The position numbers and the translations under genes were made by a program. Shown here piece by piece: positions 8,036 through 14,970 of a stretch of DNA of 40,788 bases. How positions within the stretch are numbered: position 1 is the stretch's first letter; the number at the start of each line of letters is the position of its first letter. Under the pieces are notes generated by a model. It did not search any database and was not told where the DNA came from. It was given only the letters and a program-made list of their open reading frames with translations. This DNA is from a bacterium (GTDB taxonomy: Bacteria > Patescibacteriota > Andersenbacteria > UBA10190): the NCBI GenBank assembly GCA_002686445.1, contig NZCO01000017.1:1-40788 (forward strand), written 5' to 3'.

Positions 8036-9457
8036 ATGGATCGAGCGAGTGACGACGCTACCGCATTAGTAATTTTTGGTGGCACCGGCGACCTGGCAGA
8101 AAAAAAGCTGCTGCCAGCGCTGTTTCACTTACACAAAAATAAGTACCTACCGGAGCAATTTCGTATCCTCGGCGTATCGCACGACGATCACACCATAGAC
8201 TCCTACCGCAAGTTCGTGGCTGATTCGATCAGCGAACGGATGCACAGTCATACCCCCGAGGAGCTAGCGGCATTCGTTGCGATCGTGGACTATGTAGAAG
8301 GCTCGTTTGAAAACGATGCGCTGTATAGTTCTTTGGCCGAACACCTCGAGACACTCGATGACTCGAAGTTCGACACCTGCGCCAATAAGCTTTTCTATTT
8401 GGCAGTGCCACCGAACCGCTACGAACTTATTTTCGAACGACTGGCGGCCTCCGGCTTAACCATTCCCTGCGGTGGTGAGGAGGGATGGACTCGCGTGCTG
8501 GTCGAGAAACCATTTGGTCGGGACCTTATGACCGCTCAGACACTCGACAAACAGTTAGGAAAATTGTTCCAGGAGGAGCAAATTTTTCGAATTGATCATT
8601 ACTTAGCAAAAGAGACTGTCCAAAACATCATCACGTTCCGCTTTGCCAACGCGCTGTTTGAGCCCGTCTGGAATGCGAAAAACATCGAGCATGTGCACAT
8701 TCTGGTATCCGAAGACGGTGGCGTAGGTGAACGAGGATCATTTTATGAAGATCTCGGCGCTCTGCGCGACGTTGGACAAAATCACTTACTACAAATGCTC
8801 GCACTGGTGGCTATGGAGGACCCGGGCAAGCTTGATCCGGGATTGCTGCGATCCGCTCGCGCGACAGTGCTCGAAGATTTAAAACCCACCACTAAACACG
8901 ATATCAAGCAACACGTAGTACGTGGTCAATATGATGGCTATCGTGATATAGATGATGTCGCCGACGCTTCAGGCATTGAGACATTTTTCCGCATCACTGC
9001 GTTTATAGATAACAAACGTTGGGGCGGTGTCCCGTTTATTCTCGAGAGTGGAAAAAAACTCTCCGAACGGAAAGCTGAAATCACCATCACCTTCAAAGAA
9101 CCGATCTCGTGTGTCTGCCCTCTCGAAGATGACCACGAGCATCGCAATGTGCTACGCATTCAGGTTCAGCCCGACGAATCTATCTCGCTTTTGTTCTGGG
9201 CCAAGAAACCCGGTCTAACGTACGAACTAGAGCCGCGCGAGTTATCATTCTCGTACCAAGACAGCGAGGCTGACACCGCGCTACCTGATGCATATGAGAA
9301 GGTACTGTACGACTGTATCCGTGGTGATCACACACTCTTTGCCTCAACCGAAGAAGTAGCCGCATCTTGGCGCTTTATTACGCCAATTTTGGACCATTGG
9401 GGAAAAACCAAATTACTGCCCTACCGCCCAGGCACAGTCGCCGCAGACATCAAGTAA
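8036..9457 (+). CDS. zwf: Glucose-6-phosphate 1-dehydrogenase
   Basis: 473 aa. It oxidises glucose-6-phosphate to 6-phosphogluconolactone, the entry to the oxidative pentose phosphate pathway. The N-terminal cofactor site is FGGTGDLAEKKLLPALF. The active-site signature is RIDHYLAKETVQN (canonical RIDHYLGKE). VLVEKPFGRD and the C-terminal WRFITPILDHW are also typical. An upstream GTG at 7997 would overlap the divergent cyclase gene. The ATG at 8036 is chosen because an extended -10 box ends six bases before it. The next pathway enzyme with a visible gene, 6-phosphogluconate dehydrogenase, is 1.2 kb away on the opposite strand; no lactonase gene is seen. Confidence 0.95.
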   Translation: MDRASDDATALVIFGGTGDLAEKKLLPALFHLHKNKYLPEQFRILGVSHDDHTIDSYRKFVADSISERMHSHTPEELAAFVAIVDYVEGSFENDALYSSLAEHLETLDDSKFDTCANKLFYLAVPPNRYELIFERLAASGLTIPCGGEEGWTRVLVEKPFGRDLMTAQTLDKQLGKLFQEEQIFRIDHYLAKETVQNIITFRFANALFEPVWNAKNIEHVHILVSEDGGVGERGSFYEDLGALRDVGQNHLLQMLALVAMEDPGKLDPGLLRSARATVLEDLKPTTKHDIKQHVVRGQYDGYRDIDDVADASGIETFFRITAFIDNKRWGGVPFILESGKKLSERKAEITITFKEPISCVCPLEDDHEHRNVLRIQVQPDESISLLFWAKKPGLTYELEPRELSFSYQDSEADTALPDAYEKVLYDCIRGDHTLFASTEEVAASWRFITPILDHWGKTKLLPYRPGTVAADIK

Positions 9458-9459
9458 CA

Positions 9460-9487
9460 TTGACAATAGTTATTTTTTGGCCATAAT
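9460..9487 (+). promoter_or_regulatory. Sigma-70-type promoter for the 9537 gene
   Basis: A perfect TTGACA (9460-9465) is followed after 16 bases by CATAAT (9482-9487). About 49 bases of leader precede the ATG, with a GGAGGT Shine-Dalgarno. This is the clearest conventional leadered promoter in the window. Confidence 0.6.
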
Positions 9488-9536
9488 AGGGGCAGTTTTT
9501 AGCACTTTTCACATTCAATAACGGAGGTAAGCCGAC

Positions 9537-10373
9537 ATGGACGTATCTACAATACGCCAGCTGCACAGTTTACCCGCGCTCGTCGCCAGTGTCCTCCGCT
9601 TCGCGCAAGAGCGGTACCTACAAGGCGTACAGTTGTGGTCGCCCGTACTCGGGGAACCAGTCATGTCGCAAGACATGATTTATAAGGCGTCGACCGGCCA
9701 GTTCGTTATCAGGAGAAACCACTTTCCTGATGATATGGACATCAAGTACGTGGTGCTGTCTAGGAGAGCCCAAGAAGGAGACGGTCGCTTATCGATCGAA
9801 CTCACTAAGCTCGATTTCAATCTGCTTGCCAGCACATTAGCTGGCGCGCCGGTTTCCTATGAGGGTCTCACTCTGGTGGGCCGAGAGCTGCGCTACCAAG
9901 GCACACCAATACTGAAAACTCGGACCCAGTCGCACTTTGCGCAAGCTGATGTCTGGCCACGAACGTTGATATGGACCGTGCAACCGCTTAGTTCTATGGA
10001 CATTGCGCCCATAGCCCAAGTGCTCGATCTCATCTATGGCTTCAACTGCTTTGATGAACACGCTCGACCGCGGCTAGCGGACCTCGAGATGCGCCGCCAG
10101 CTTGCTAGCATGTCGAGTGCACCGCCTGCGGCGGCGGGAATTGAGCAACGGCAAGTGCAGCAGCAAGTAATGTCAATGCAACTTAAGATGGCACTGGAAC
10201 AACTTGCGGTTCAAGAGCAACGGCCGGTGATGATAATGCGGCAGCGAATGGAGGTTCGTATTCTGGCGCGGCGCGTGCAGCATAGCCAAGTTCTACGGAT
10301 GTCGCAGGCTGAGCTCGCCGCATATGTGCGGCGCGTGGCCACTTCAAACCCAGTCGTAGCAGTACAGCCATAA
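9537..10373 (+). CDS. Hypothetical protein with C-terminal sigma-54 region-I-like helices
   Basis: 278 aa, not recognised as a family. GGAGGT 8-9 bases upstream supports the ATG. Residues 1 to about 185 are a mixed alpha/beta domain without motifs I know. From about 195 the protein is Gln/Met-rich and helical (QVQQQVMSMQLKMALEQLA), ending with LRMSQAELAAYVRRVATSNP. This tail loosely resembles the glutamine-rich region I of RpoN, where repeated LxLSxxEL...ENP segments contact RNA polymerase. There is no DNA-binding RpoN core. The gene is monocistronic between a good promoter and a strong terminator. The function is unknown. Confidence 0.75.
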   Translation: MDVSTIRQLHSLPALVASVLRFAQERYLQGVQLWSPVLGEPVMSQDMIYKASTGQFVIRRNHFPDDMDIKYVVLSRRAQEGDGRLSIELTKLDFNLLASTLAGAPVSYEGLTLVGRELRYQGTPILKTRTQSHFAQADVWPRTLIWTVQPLSSMDIAPIAQVLDLIYGFNCFDEHARPRLADLEMRRQLASMSSAPPAAAGIEQRQVQQQVMSMQLKMALEQLAVQEQRPVMIMRQRMEVRILARRVQHSQVLRMSQAELAAYVRRVATSNPVVAVQP

Positions 10374-10378
10374 CGACA

Positions 10379-10408
10379 ACCACTGACACGGATATCAGTG
10401 GTTTTTTT
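10379..10408 (+). terminator. Rho-independent terminator after the 9537 gene
   Basis: Arms ACCACTGA (10379-10386) and TCAGTGGT (10395-10402) form a perfect 8-bp stem, directly followed by a run of T. It begins six bases after the stop codon. Confidence 0.9.
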
Positions 10409-10497
10409 CTTTAGAACGTGTTGGATATTCTCTATGGGCCAACACCTCTCCTTCACCTCTCCCCTCCCGCGGGAGAAATGGACGAGTTTGCTTAACC

Positions 10498-10642
10498 AGA
10501 AGTAGCCGGAATTACTAGGAGAAGTATGTCGCGGATCGGTCGGGCATGGTTCCTGCCGCAGTAGGAGAGACCGATCGAGACTAAGCGCGCTCACCACGCT
10601 GGGGTGAGCGACGCGTCTTCGAGCAGCAATCCGGCTACTTCT
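10498..10642. other. Strongly structured intergenic region, candidate RNA or long 3' UTR of gnd
   Basis: A perfect 13-bp inverted repeat (10498-10510 with 10630-10642) encloses two further hairpins. One is 10534-10541 with 10569-10576 (8 bp, GATCGGTC/GACCGATC). The other is 10588-10595 with 10603-10610 (CGCTCACC/GGTGAGCG), extendable by GCG/CGC and GAC/GTC past a bulge. Together they would fold as a three-way junction. On the minus strand, the gnd stop codon lies inside the outer stem, so this would be the gnd 3' region. More stems lie to the left: 10418-10424 with 10439-10445 (GTGTTGG/CCAACAC) and the palindrome at 10464-10475. No coding frame is convincing and no known RNA family was recognised. 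Confidence 0.45.
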
Positions 10643-11534
10643 TCTTCACCTTATGACCGCCAAATTCATTCCGCAGTGCCGCAATCAACTTGGCAGAAAA
10701 TGTATCAGGTAAACGAGATTCGAAACGCGCATACAGTGCCGCCGTGTTTACCGAGAACGGCACGGCATTATCAACTGCTTCCTTCACAGACCATCGTCCC
10801 TCGCCGTTGTCATCCACATAGCCAGCGATGTCAGCCAGGTCGCTATCATTCGCTAATGCCTTATGAGCTAGCTCAATTAAGAAAGAGCGAATGATAGTCC
10901 CCTTGCTCCACAACCTCGCAATTTTTTCCAAGTCTAAGTCGTCGTAGGACCCGTTCTTCAGTAGGTCAAAACCTTCACCAATGGATTGCATCATCCCGTA
11001 TTCAACTGCATTGTGAATCATCTTCACGTAGTGACCGGCGCCAACCGGGCCCACGTGCGCGAAGGCATCATCCGCCGCCAGGTCATCGAGCAAAGCTTGT
11101 ACCGAAGCGAGGTGTTTTGCATCAGCTCCAACCATTAAGGCGTAGCCAATTTCCTCTCCCGCAACTCCACCGCTGACTCCAACATCAATAAAGTGAATAT
11201 CACGCTTGCCTAACCGCTGCGCGTTTTGTACTGAGTGCCGGAACTGCGAATTACCACCGTCGATAACCGTATCGCCCGGATCGAGCTGCTTCGCCAGCTC
11301 TTGTATCGTTTCGGAGACAGCATCTCCAGCCGGTACCATCAACCAAATAACCCGTGGTGCGGTCAACGATTGTACCAACTCCGCCACCGAGTCCGCTACA
11401 GTACCTCCCGCATCGGTAATGACGGCTCCAGCATCTGGGCCTGGATCGTGCGCCACGACCTCGTGGTTGGCCTTTTGCCAACGTCGCAGAATGCCGCCGC
11501 CCATCTTGCCTACGCCAATGAGTCCTACTTGCAT
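10635..11534 (-). CDS. gnd: 6-phosphogluconate dehydrogenase, short (decarboxylating) type
   Basis: 299 aa, the length of the short YqeC/GntZ-type enzymes, not the 470-aa E. coli type. Residues 1-30 carry the cofactor motif GLIGVGKMGGGILRRW. Also present are VIDGGNSQFR, FIDVGVSGGVAGEEIGYALMVG and the catalytic segment GHYVKMIHNAVEYGMMQSIGEG. It oxidatively decarboxylates 6-phosphogluconate to ribulose-5-phosphate. With zwf it supplies NADPH and pentoses. No SD is present; TATCGT lies 7 bases before the ATG (11542-11547), consistent with a leaderless transcript. The stop codon lies inside the structured region described separately. Confidence 0.93.
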   Translation of the reverse strand: MQVGLIGVGKMGGGILRRWQKANHEVVAHDPGPDAGAVITDAGGTVADSVAELVQSLTAPRVIWLMVPAGDAVSETIQELAKQLDPGDTVIDGGNSQFRHSVQNAQRLGKRDIHFIDVGVSGGVAGEEIGYALMVGADAKHLASVQALLDDLAADDAFAHVGPVGAGHYVKMIHNAVEYGMMQSIGEGFDLLKNGSYDDLDLEKIARLWSKGTIIRSFLIELAHKALANDSDLADIAGYVDDNGEGRWSVKEAVDNAVPFSVNTAALYARFESRLPDTFSAKLIAALRNEFGGHKVKKK

Positions 11535-11568
11535 GCCATTTACGATACCGCACCTGGTATAACGGCGC

Positions 11569-11712
11569 TATACCGGGTAGTAGAAAATCGATGCGTAGTA
11601 ACCGCAACTACTGTCGAAAGTATATTTTCACTAGTAACGCGTACAATTGTCCAAAGCTAATGCAGGCCTGCTCGGTCCTGCCGAGCAGATCGATTTTTCA
11701 CTACCTGGTATA
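11569..11712. repeat. 24-bp imperfect inverted repeat enclosing a 96-bp hairpin-rich spacer
   Basis: Bases 11569-11592 match the reverse complement of 11689-11712 at 21 of 24 positions. The right copy contains most of the extended -10 of the 11721 gene. The left copy faces gnd. The spacer ends in a perfect hairpin (CTGCTCGG 11668-11675, CCGAGCAG 11681-11688). In addition ACCTGGTATA is directly repeated at 11552-11561 and 11703-11712. It could be a regulatory element duplicated in inverted orientation, a folded RNA, or a small MITE-like relic; no transposase is present. Confidence 0.7.
11571..11698 (+). ncRNA. Possible small RNA between gnd and the 11721 gene
   Basis: An extended -10 (TGG-TATAAC, 11556-11564) could start transcription near 11571. 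The region ends with an 8-bp hairpin (11668-11688) and T5 at 11694-11698. The T run begins five bases after the stem, so termination would be imperfect. No ORF of note lies inside. The same bases form the inverted repeat, so this may simply be regulatory DNA. Confidence 0.25.
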
Positions 11713-11714
11713 CT
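11706..11714 (+). promoter_or_regulatory. Extended -10 promoter, leaderless 11721 gene
   Basis: TGG-TATACT ends six bases before the ATG at 11721. It overlaps the right arm of the 24-bp inverted repeat, so any factor binding that repeat would affect this promoter. Confidence 0.6.
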
Positions 11715-11720
11715 TAGTAC

Positions 11721-11834
11721 ATGCTTACGCTGTTTGACCACCTTAGCTTATGGGGAGCACTCTTTGGATTCGGTTTTGTATTTGGCTTTATGCTCACCTA
11801 CATCATCGTAGTAGCCGGGAAAAAGCGAGTATGA
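11721..11834 (+). CDS. 37-aa single-helix membrane protein
   Basis: The peptide starts MLTLFDHLSLWGALFGFG and continues with aromatic and hydrophobic residues, ending AGKKRV. One membrane helix spans about residues 9-31, with a positive tail that would face the cytoplasm. An extended -10 exactly six bases before the ATG supports expression as a leaderless mRNA. The TGA stop overlaps the ATG of the next small membrane gene (ATGA at 11831-11834), so the two products are probably made together and may form a complex. No family recognised. Confidence 0.7.
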   Translation: MLTLFDHLSLWGALFGFGFVFGFMLTYIIVVAGKKRV

Positions 11835-12052
11835 TCGATCTCGAAGTACTTGCTCGTGTCCTACAAGCATTAAGCTTTGTCGTGCTGTACGTCATCGTGG
11901 GCTTCGGCCCCGGTTTCGTCGTCGGGCTACTAGTGGCCAACTCTATATTCGGGCGCGGCCGACCAATTTACATGGACCTACACAAGCAAGCGATCAAAGA
12001 CGCCGCCCAGCACAACGCACAGTGGCATCCATCCAACGAACGGTGGAGGTAA
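11831..12052 (+). CDS. 73-aa small membrane protein, coupled to 11721 gene
   Basis: Starts MIDLEVLARVLQALSF. A hydrophobic, Gly/Val-rich membrane segment spans about residues 12-40, followed by a polar tail with SIFGRGRPIYMDLHKQAIKD. The ATG is taken from the ATGA overlap with the preceding 37-aa gene; a longer upstream open frame from 11750 would cover that gene in another frame. Not assigned to a known family. Confidence 0.7.
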   Translation: MIDLEVLARVLQALSFVVLYVIVGFGPGFVVGLLVANSIFGRGRPIYMDLHKQAIKDAAQHNAQWHPSNERWR

Positions 12053-12056
12053 AGAC

Positions 12057-12088
12057 CATGAGAGGGAAAAGGGATTTTCCCTCTCATG
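12057..12088. terminator. Perfect 14-bp hairpin between convergent genes
   Basis: Arms 12057-12070 and 12075-12088 (CATGAGAGGGAAAA and its complement) enclose GGGA. No long T run follows on either side, but its position between the convergent 11831 and beta-CASP genes suits a bidirectional transcription end. Confidence 0.55.
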
Positions 12089-12099
12089 ACGTTCGCTGC

Positions 12100-12117
12100 G
12101 CCTGCCGGCAGGCAGGC
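12100..12117. repeat. GCCTGCCGGCAGGC palindromic repeat
   Basis: A perfect palindrome (12100-12113) extended by AGGC. From memory, CCTGCCGGCAGGCAGG-type words are dispersed repeats in some CPR genomes. Only this one full copy is present in the window. Confidence 0.45.
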
Positions 12118-12159
12118 TGATTTTTCCCGTGACTATTTAATCACCCACCGACGCCCCTC

Positions 12160-13578
12160 CTACGCTGAGGAAGGAGGTGGAATTTGAATCGTCTCCCCCT
12201 CATCTGGCCGTTGGACAACCCAGTCTTTATGAGCCGCCGCGAGCTCGTTTTTGAATACATCAGCCTGGCTTGGTTCGCCATGCACCAGTAGCACCTGCTT
12301 GATTCCCTTGAAGCGACTTAAATACGAGCTCATCTGTGCGTGATCAGAATGAGCGGAGAATTCGTTAAAGACCTGGACATCCGCCCGTACATTAAACCAG
12401 TCACCATAGAGCTCCACGCGATGCGCCCCTTGCAACAACCGACGCCCTAATGTTCCCGAAGCCTGATAGCCAGTGATAAAAATCGCATTTTTTTTGTCCG
12501 ATATACAGTGACGCAGGTGATGTACCACTCGTCCGGCGGTCATCATGCCCGACGCTGAGATTACTATGTACGGCCCCGGCATATTGTTCAGAGCCTTAGA
12601 TTCATCAACCGACTGCGTGTATTTTAAATTGCGAAATGCCAGCGGCAAATCGTCCTTTCGGAAGTCGGTGATCGACTCTTCATCATAGACATCCCTATGA
12701 TCACGAAAAACTTCCGTCAGGTTCGTAGCCAGCGGTGAATCAACAAATACCGGCAGACGAGGAATTTTTCCCTCATCAGTGAGTCTATGCAACACGTAGA
12801 CGATGACTTGTGTCCGACCTAAGGAAAACGCCGGAATTATTATCTTGCCCTTCCGGTCGTACACTTCGTTGATCGAATCAGCTAGACGCACATACATTTC
12901 GTCCAACGTCTTATGTTCCTTGCCACCGTACGTGCTTTCCGCAATGACGGTGTCGATTTCTTCCTCCGGTACCTGCGGATCATAGAAGAGCGGCGTCCCG
13001 GGAGCACCAACGTCTCCGGTGTAGGCAATGCGTTTTGGCCCATCATCCGTGTCGATTTCAAGCACCGTCACCGCCGATCCTAAAATATGTCCAGCGTCGT
13101 AAAACTTTAGCTGCACTCCAGGCGCTATCGATCGCCACCCTTCACCCTCCCGCGCATACGGAACAGGCACAAAGCGGTCCATGGTGCGCGGTATGTCCTT
13201 GGTCGTAAATAGCGGCTCACGCGAATCCGGTGAGCCGGTTTTATGCCGTGTACGGAAGTCGGCGTCTTGCTCTTGAATCCTAGCCATGTCGTTTAACATG
13301 TAATTGGCCACGTCTCTTGTGGCGGCAGTGGCAAAAATAGAGCCAGAGAAGCCCCGCTTCACTAAGAGCGGTAACATCCCGCAGTGATCAATATGCGCGT
13401 GCGACAATACCACGTGATCGATTTCCTCTGGCGCAAATGGCAGGCTACGATTTCGTGAGTAGACGTCTGCCTGACCTTGAAACGTGCCGCAATCCAGCAG
13501 AATCTGCTGCTGACCAGTATCAATGAGGTGCTTACTACCCGTTACACCCCCTGCTCCGCCATAGAAGGTGACATGCAT
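12160..13578 (-). CDS. MBL-fold/beta-CASP RNA-processing nuclease
   Basis: 472 aa. An N-terminal metallo-beta-lactamase domain carries LSHAHIDHCGMLPLL (HxHxDH zinc site) and DAGHILGSAV. A beta-CASP insert includes IIIPAFSLGRTQ and VFVDSPLA. The C-terminal RNA-metabolising motif region has FITGYQASGTLGRRL, NEFSAHSDHAQM and VHGEPSQADVF. Relatives are CPSF73-like and TTHA0252-like endo/exoribonucleases acting in mRNA or rRNA processing. TGG-TACAGT ends six bases before the ATG, so the mRNA is probably leaderless. It stands alone between two terminators. Confidence 0.93.
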   Translation of the reverse strand: MHVTFYGGAGGVTGSKHLIDTGQQQILLDCGTFQGQADVYSRNRSLPFAPEEIDHVVLSHAHIDHCGMLPLLVKRGFSGSIFATAATRDVANYMLNDMARIQEQDADFRTRHKTGSPDSREPLFTTKDIPRTMDRFVPVPYAREGEGWRSIAPGVQLKFYDAGHILGSAVTVLEIDTDDGPKRIAYTGDVGAPGTPLFYDPQVPEEEIDTVIAESTYGGKEHKTLDEMYVRLADSINEVYDRKGKIIIPAFSLGRTQVIVYVLHRLTDEGKIPRLPVFVDSPLATNLTEVFRDHRDVYDEESITDFRKDDLPLAFRNLKYTQSVDESKALNNMPGPYIVISASGMMTAGRVVHHLRHCISDKKNAIFITGYQASGTLGRRLLQGAHRVELYGDWFNVRADVQVFNEFSAHSDHAQMSSYLSRFKGIKQVLLVHGEPSQADVFKNELAAAHKDWVVQRPDEGETIQIPPPSSA

Positions 13579-13584
13579 CTACCC

Positions 13585-13593
13585 ACTGTACCA
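13585..13593 (-). promoter_or_regulatory. Extended -10 promoter of beta-CASP nuclease gene
   Basis: On the minus strand TGG-TACAGT ends six bases before the ATG at 13578. Confidence 0.5.
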
Positions 13594-13605
13594 TCTCGCT
13601 GATAC

Positions 13606-13629
13606 CAAAACGACCCGGTTCCCGGGTCG
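13606..13629 (-). terminator. Terminator of the dsbA-cupredoxin operon
   Basis: The stem CGACCCGG (13611-13618) with CCGGGTCG (13622-13629) has a three-base loop and TTTT on the minus strand. It lies just after the cupredoxin stop. Confidence 0.8.
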
Positions 13630-13647
13630 CACGTCGCATAAATAGCT

Positions 13648-14178
13648 CTACTCAACGACGATCGTACAACCGTTGCTTGCCGCTAAGTGGTCGTGACACT
13701 TCCAAGTGCCAACTTTCGTAAATGTGTGTGAGTACTCTTCTCCGGTCTCAAGCCCCCGCTTACTGTCAAAGCCAGGCAGCACAGTATGAGTAGGATGAAC
13801 GTCTGAAGCAGGCCAATGCTTACCCTGACCATCGTTGGTGAACTTCACCGTATCGCCGACAGCGATGGTGATAATGCCTGGCGTAAAGCCGGTCTCATCA
13901 ACCGCTACGTCCACCGTGTTGCCAGTTGCCGGTGCTGTTTCAGTAGTAGCTTCTTCTTCTGTAGCCGCTACCTCATCACTATCTTGCGGCACATCTGTCG
14001 GTGCCAGCTGAATGAACTGTCCTCCGTTCCCACCACTAGTCGTATCAGTTAGTTGTTGGTTTGGATCAGGCGTCGTTAATGGCGCGGTTTCTTCTTCTGA
14101 ATTATCTCCCACTACCACCCAGGCAATAACCAGGATAACGACGATGATGACGATAGTTCCGACCAATCCAAACTTCAT
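13648..14178 (-). CDS. Membrane-anchored cupredoxin-domain protein
   Basis: 176 aa. One N-terminal membrane helix (about 3-23), a Thr/Glu/Asp-rich linker to about 88, then a cupredoxin fold (VDVAVDETGFTPGIITIAVG...). Likely copper ligands are His121 (GKHWP), Cys161 and His164 (WKCHDHL). The usual axial Met is absent: Asn169 occupies the plastocyanin-like position. In similar proteins that I recall from uncultured bacteria the corresponding motif is YHDHL, with Tyr in place of Cys. The start is ATG 14178, four bases after the dsbA-like stop; the longer frame begins with TTG. A redox or copper-handling role outside the cell is inferred. Confidence 0.85.
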   Translation of the reverse strand: MKFGLVGTIVIIVVILVIAWVVVGDNSEEETAPLTTPDPNQQLTDTTSGGNGGQFIQLAPTDVPQDSDEVAATEEEATTETAPATGNTVDVAVDETGFTPGIITIAVGDTVKFTNDGQGKHWPASDVHPTHTVLPGFDSKRGLETGEEYSHTFTKVGTWKCHDHLAASNGCTIVVE

Positions 14179-14182
14179 ACGT

Positions 14183-14938
14183 TTAGAGTAGCTGATCAAT
14201 AGTTGCTTTCACAGAGGCGTATGGTTGTGCCCCGTTAATCGGCAATTTCTCGCCATTAGGGCCAATTACGACCGAGTAAGGCGTACCGCGGCCACCTGCA
14301 GCCTGCGCATCGGCTATATCAGCAGCCACCTTGTCTGCATACTTGCCTGACTCAACACATGATGTAAATTGCGCGATATTCGTCACCCCAGCTTGCTGCG
14401 CGTAGGTCGGTAATAGGCTCAAATCTAAGCCATCGTTAGAGGTCGTTTCTTCATACACAATGTCAGTGAACTCCCAGAACCGGCCCTGTTCGCTAGCACA
14501 TTCGGAAGCTTCAGCCTCGGCGTTTGCCTGACGGTGAAGCTGCTCCAGCGGGAAGTGTCGATACACCCACTGCACGTCATTCGGGTATTCCGTTATCAAT
14601 TGCTGCATCGTTGGGTGGAAGCGCTTACAAAACGGACATTCATAGTCTGAGTACTCAATAACGGTTATTTTGGCATTCGCAGCACCGCGCACATGATCGT
14701 CGCTTGAGACAGGACGAATATCCCCAATAGAGGGAGCAGTCGGAGCTGCCGCAGGGGCCTGCTCACCTTCAAGGGCCACAGCCGTAGTCGGCGCTGAGCC
14801 AGTGCCATTACCAAAGTAAACGGCTAGGGCAATAAGTGCGCCGGCAATCACAATTGCCAATGGCACGCCCATTTGGTTTTGATTCGAGCTGCCCACGCCA
14901 GAGGGTGTCGAAGTTGTAGTTGTAGTTGGTTCAGTCAT
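14183..14938 (-). CDS. DsbA-like disulfide oxidoreductase with membrane anchor
   Basis: 251 aa. A Thr/Ser-rich cytoplasmic N-terminus precedes a membrane helix (about 25-43), an Ala/Pro linker and a DsbA-type domain. The active site CPFC is at 101-104 in YSDYECPFCKRFHP; GGRGTPYSVVIG is the cis-Pro loop. It is the second DsbA paralogue in the window, cotranscribed with the cupredoxin gene. AATACT ends six bases before the ATG, giving a leaderless start. A 20-bp palindrome resembling the arsR operator overlaps this -10. It differs from the VKOR-linked paralogue mainly in its long N-terminal extension. Confidence 0.9.
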   Translation of the reverse strand: MTEPTTTTTSTPSGVGSSNQNQMGVPLAIVIAGALIALAVYFGNGTGSAPTTAVALEGEQAPAAAPTAPSIGDIRPVSSDDHVRGAANAKITVIEYSDYECPFCKRFHPTMQQLITEYPNDVQWVYRHFPLEQLHRQANAEAEASECASEQGRFWEFTDIVYEETTSNDGLDLSLLPTYAQQAGVTNIAQFTSCVESGKYADKVAADIADAQAAGGRGTPYSVVIGPNGEKLPINGAQPYASVKATIDQLL

Positions 14939-14939
14939 C

Positions 14940-14959
14940 GGTTAAGTATTTACTTAATC
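14940..14959. promoter_or_regulatory. Putative ArsR operator over the dsbA-cupredoxin promoter
   Basis: GGTTAAG-N6-CTTAATC. Thirteen of 14 arm bases match the palindrome upstream of arsR (26167-26186), with an identical six-base spacer length. It overlaps the proposed -10 (14945-14950), which is what a repressor site should do. Confidence 0.5.
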
Positions 14960-14970
14960 ATCAATCCAGG

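Noticed and set aside
10211..10597. 128-codon minus-strand ORF
   Set aside because: It overlaps the end of the well-supported 9537 gene and its terminator, and its low-complexity Arg/Cys-rich product looks like an antisense shadow.
12057..12117. Inverted repeats considered as insertion-sequence ends
   Set aside because: No transposase, no target duplication; position between convergent genes fits transcription ends.
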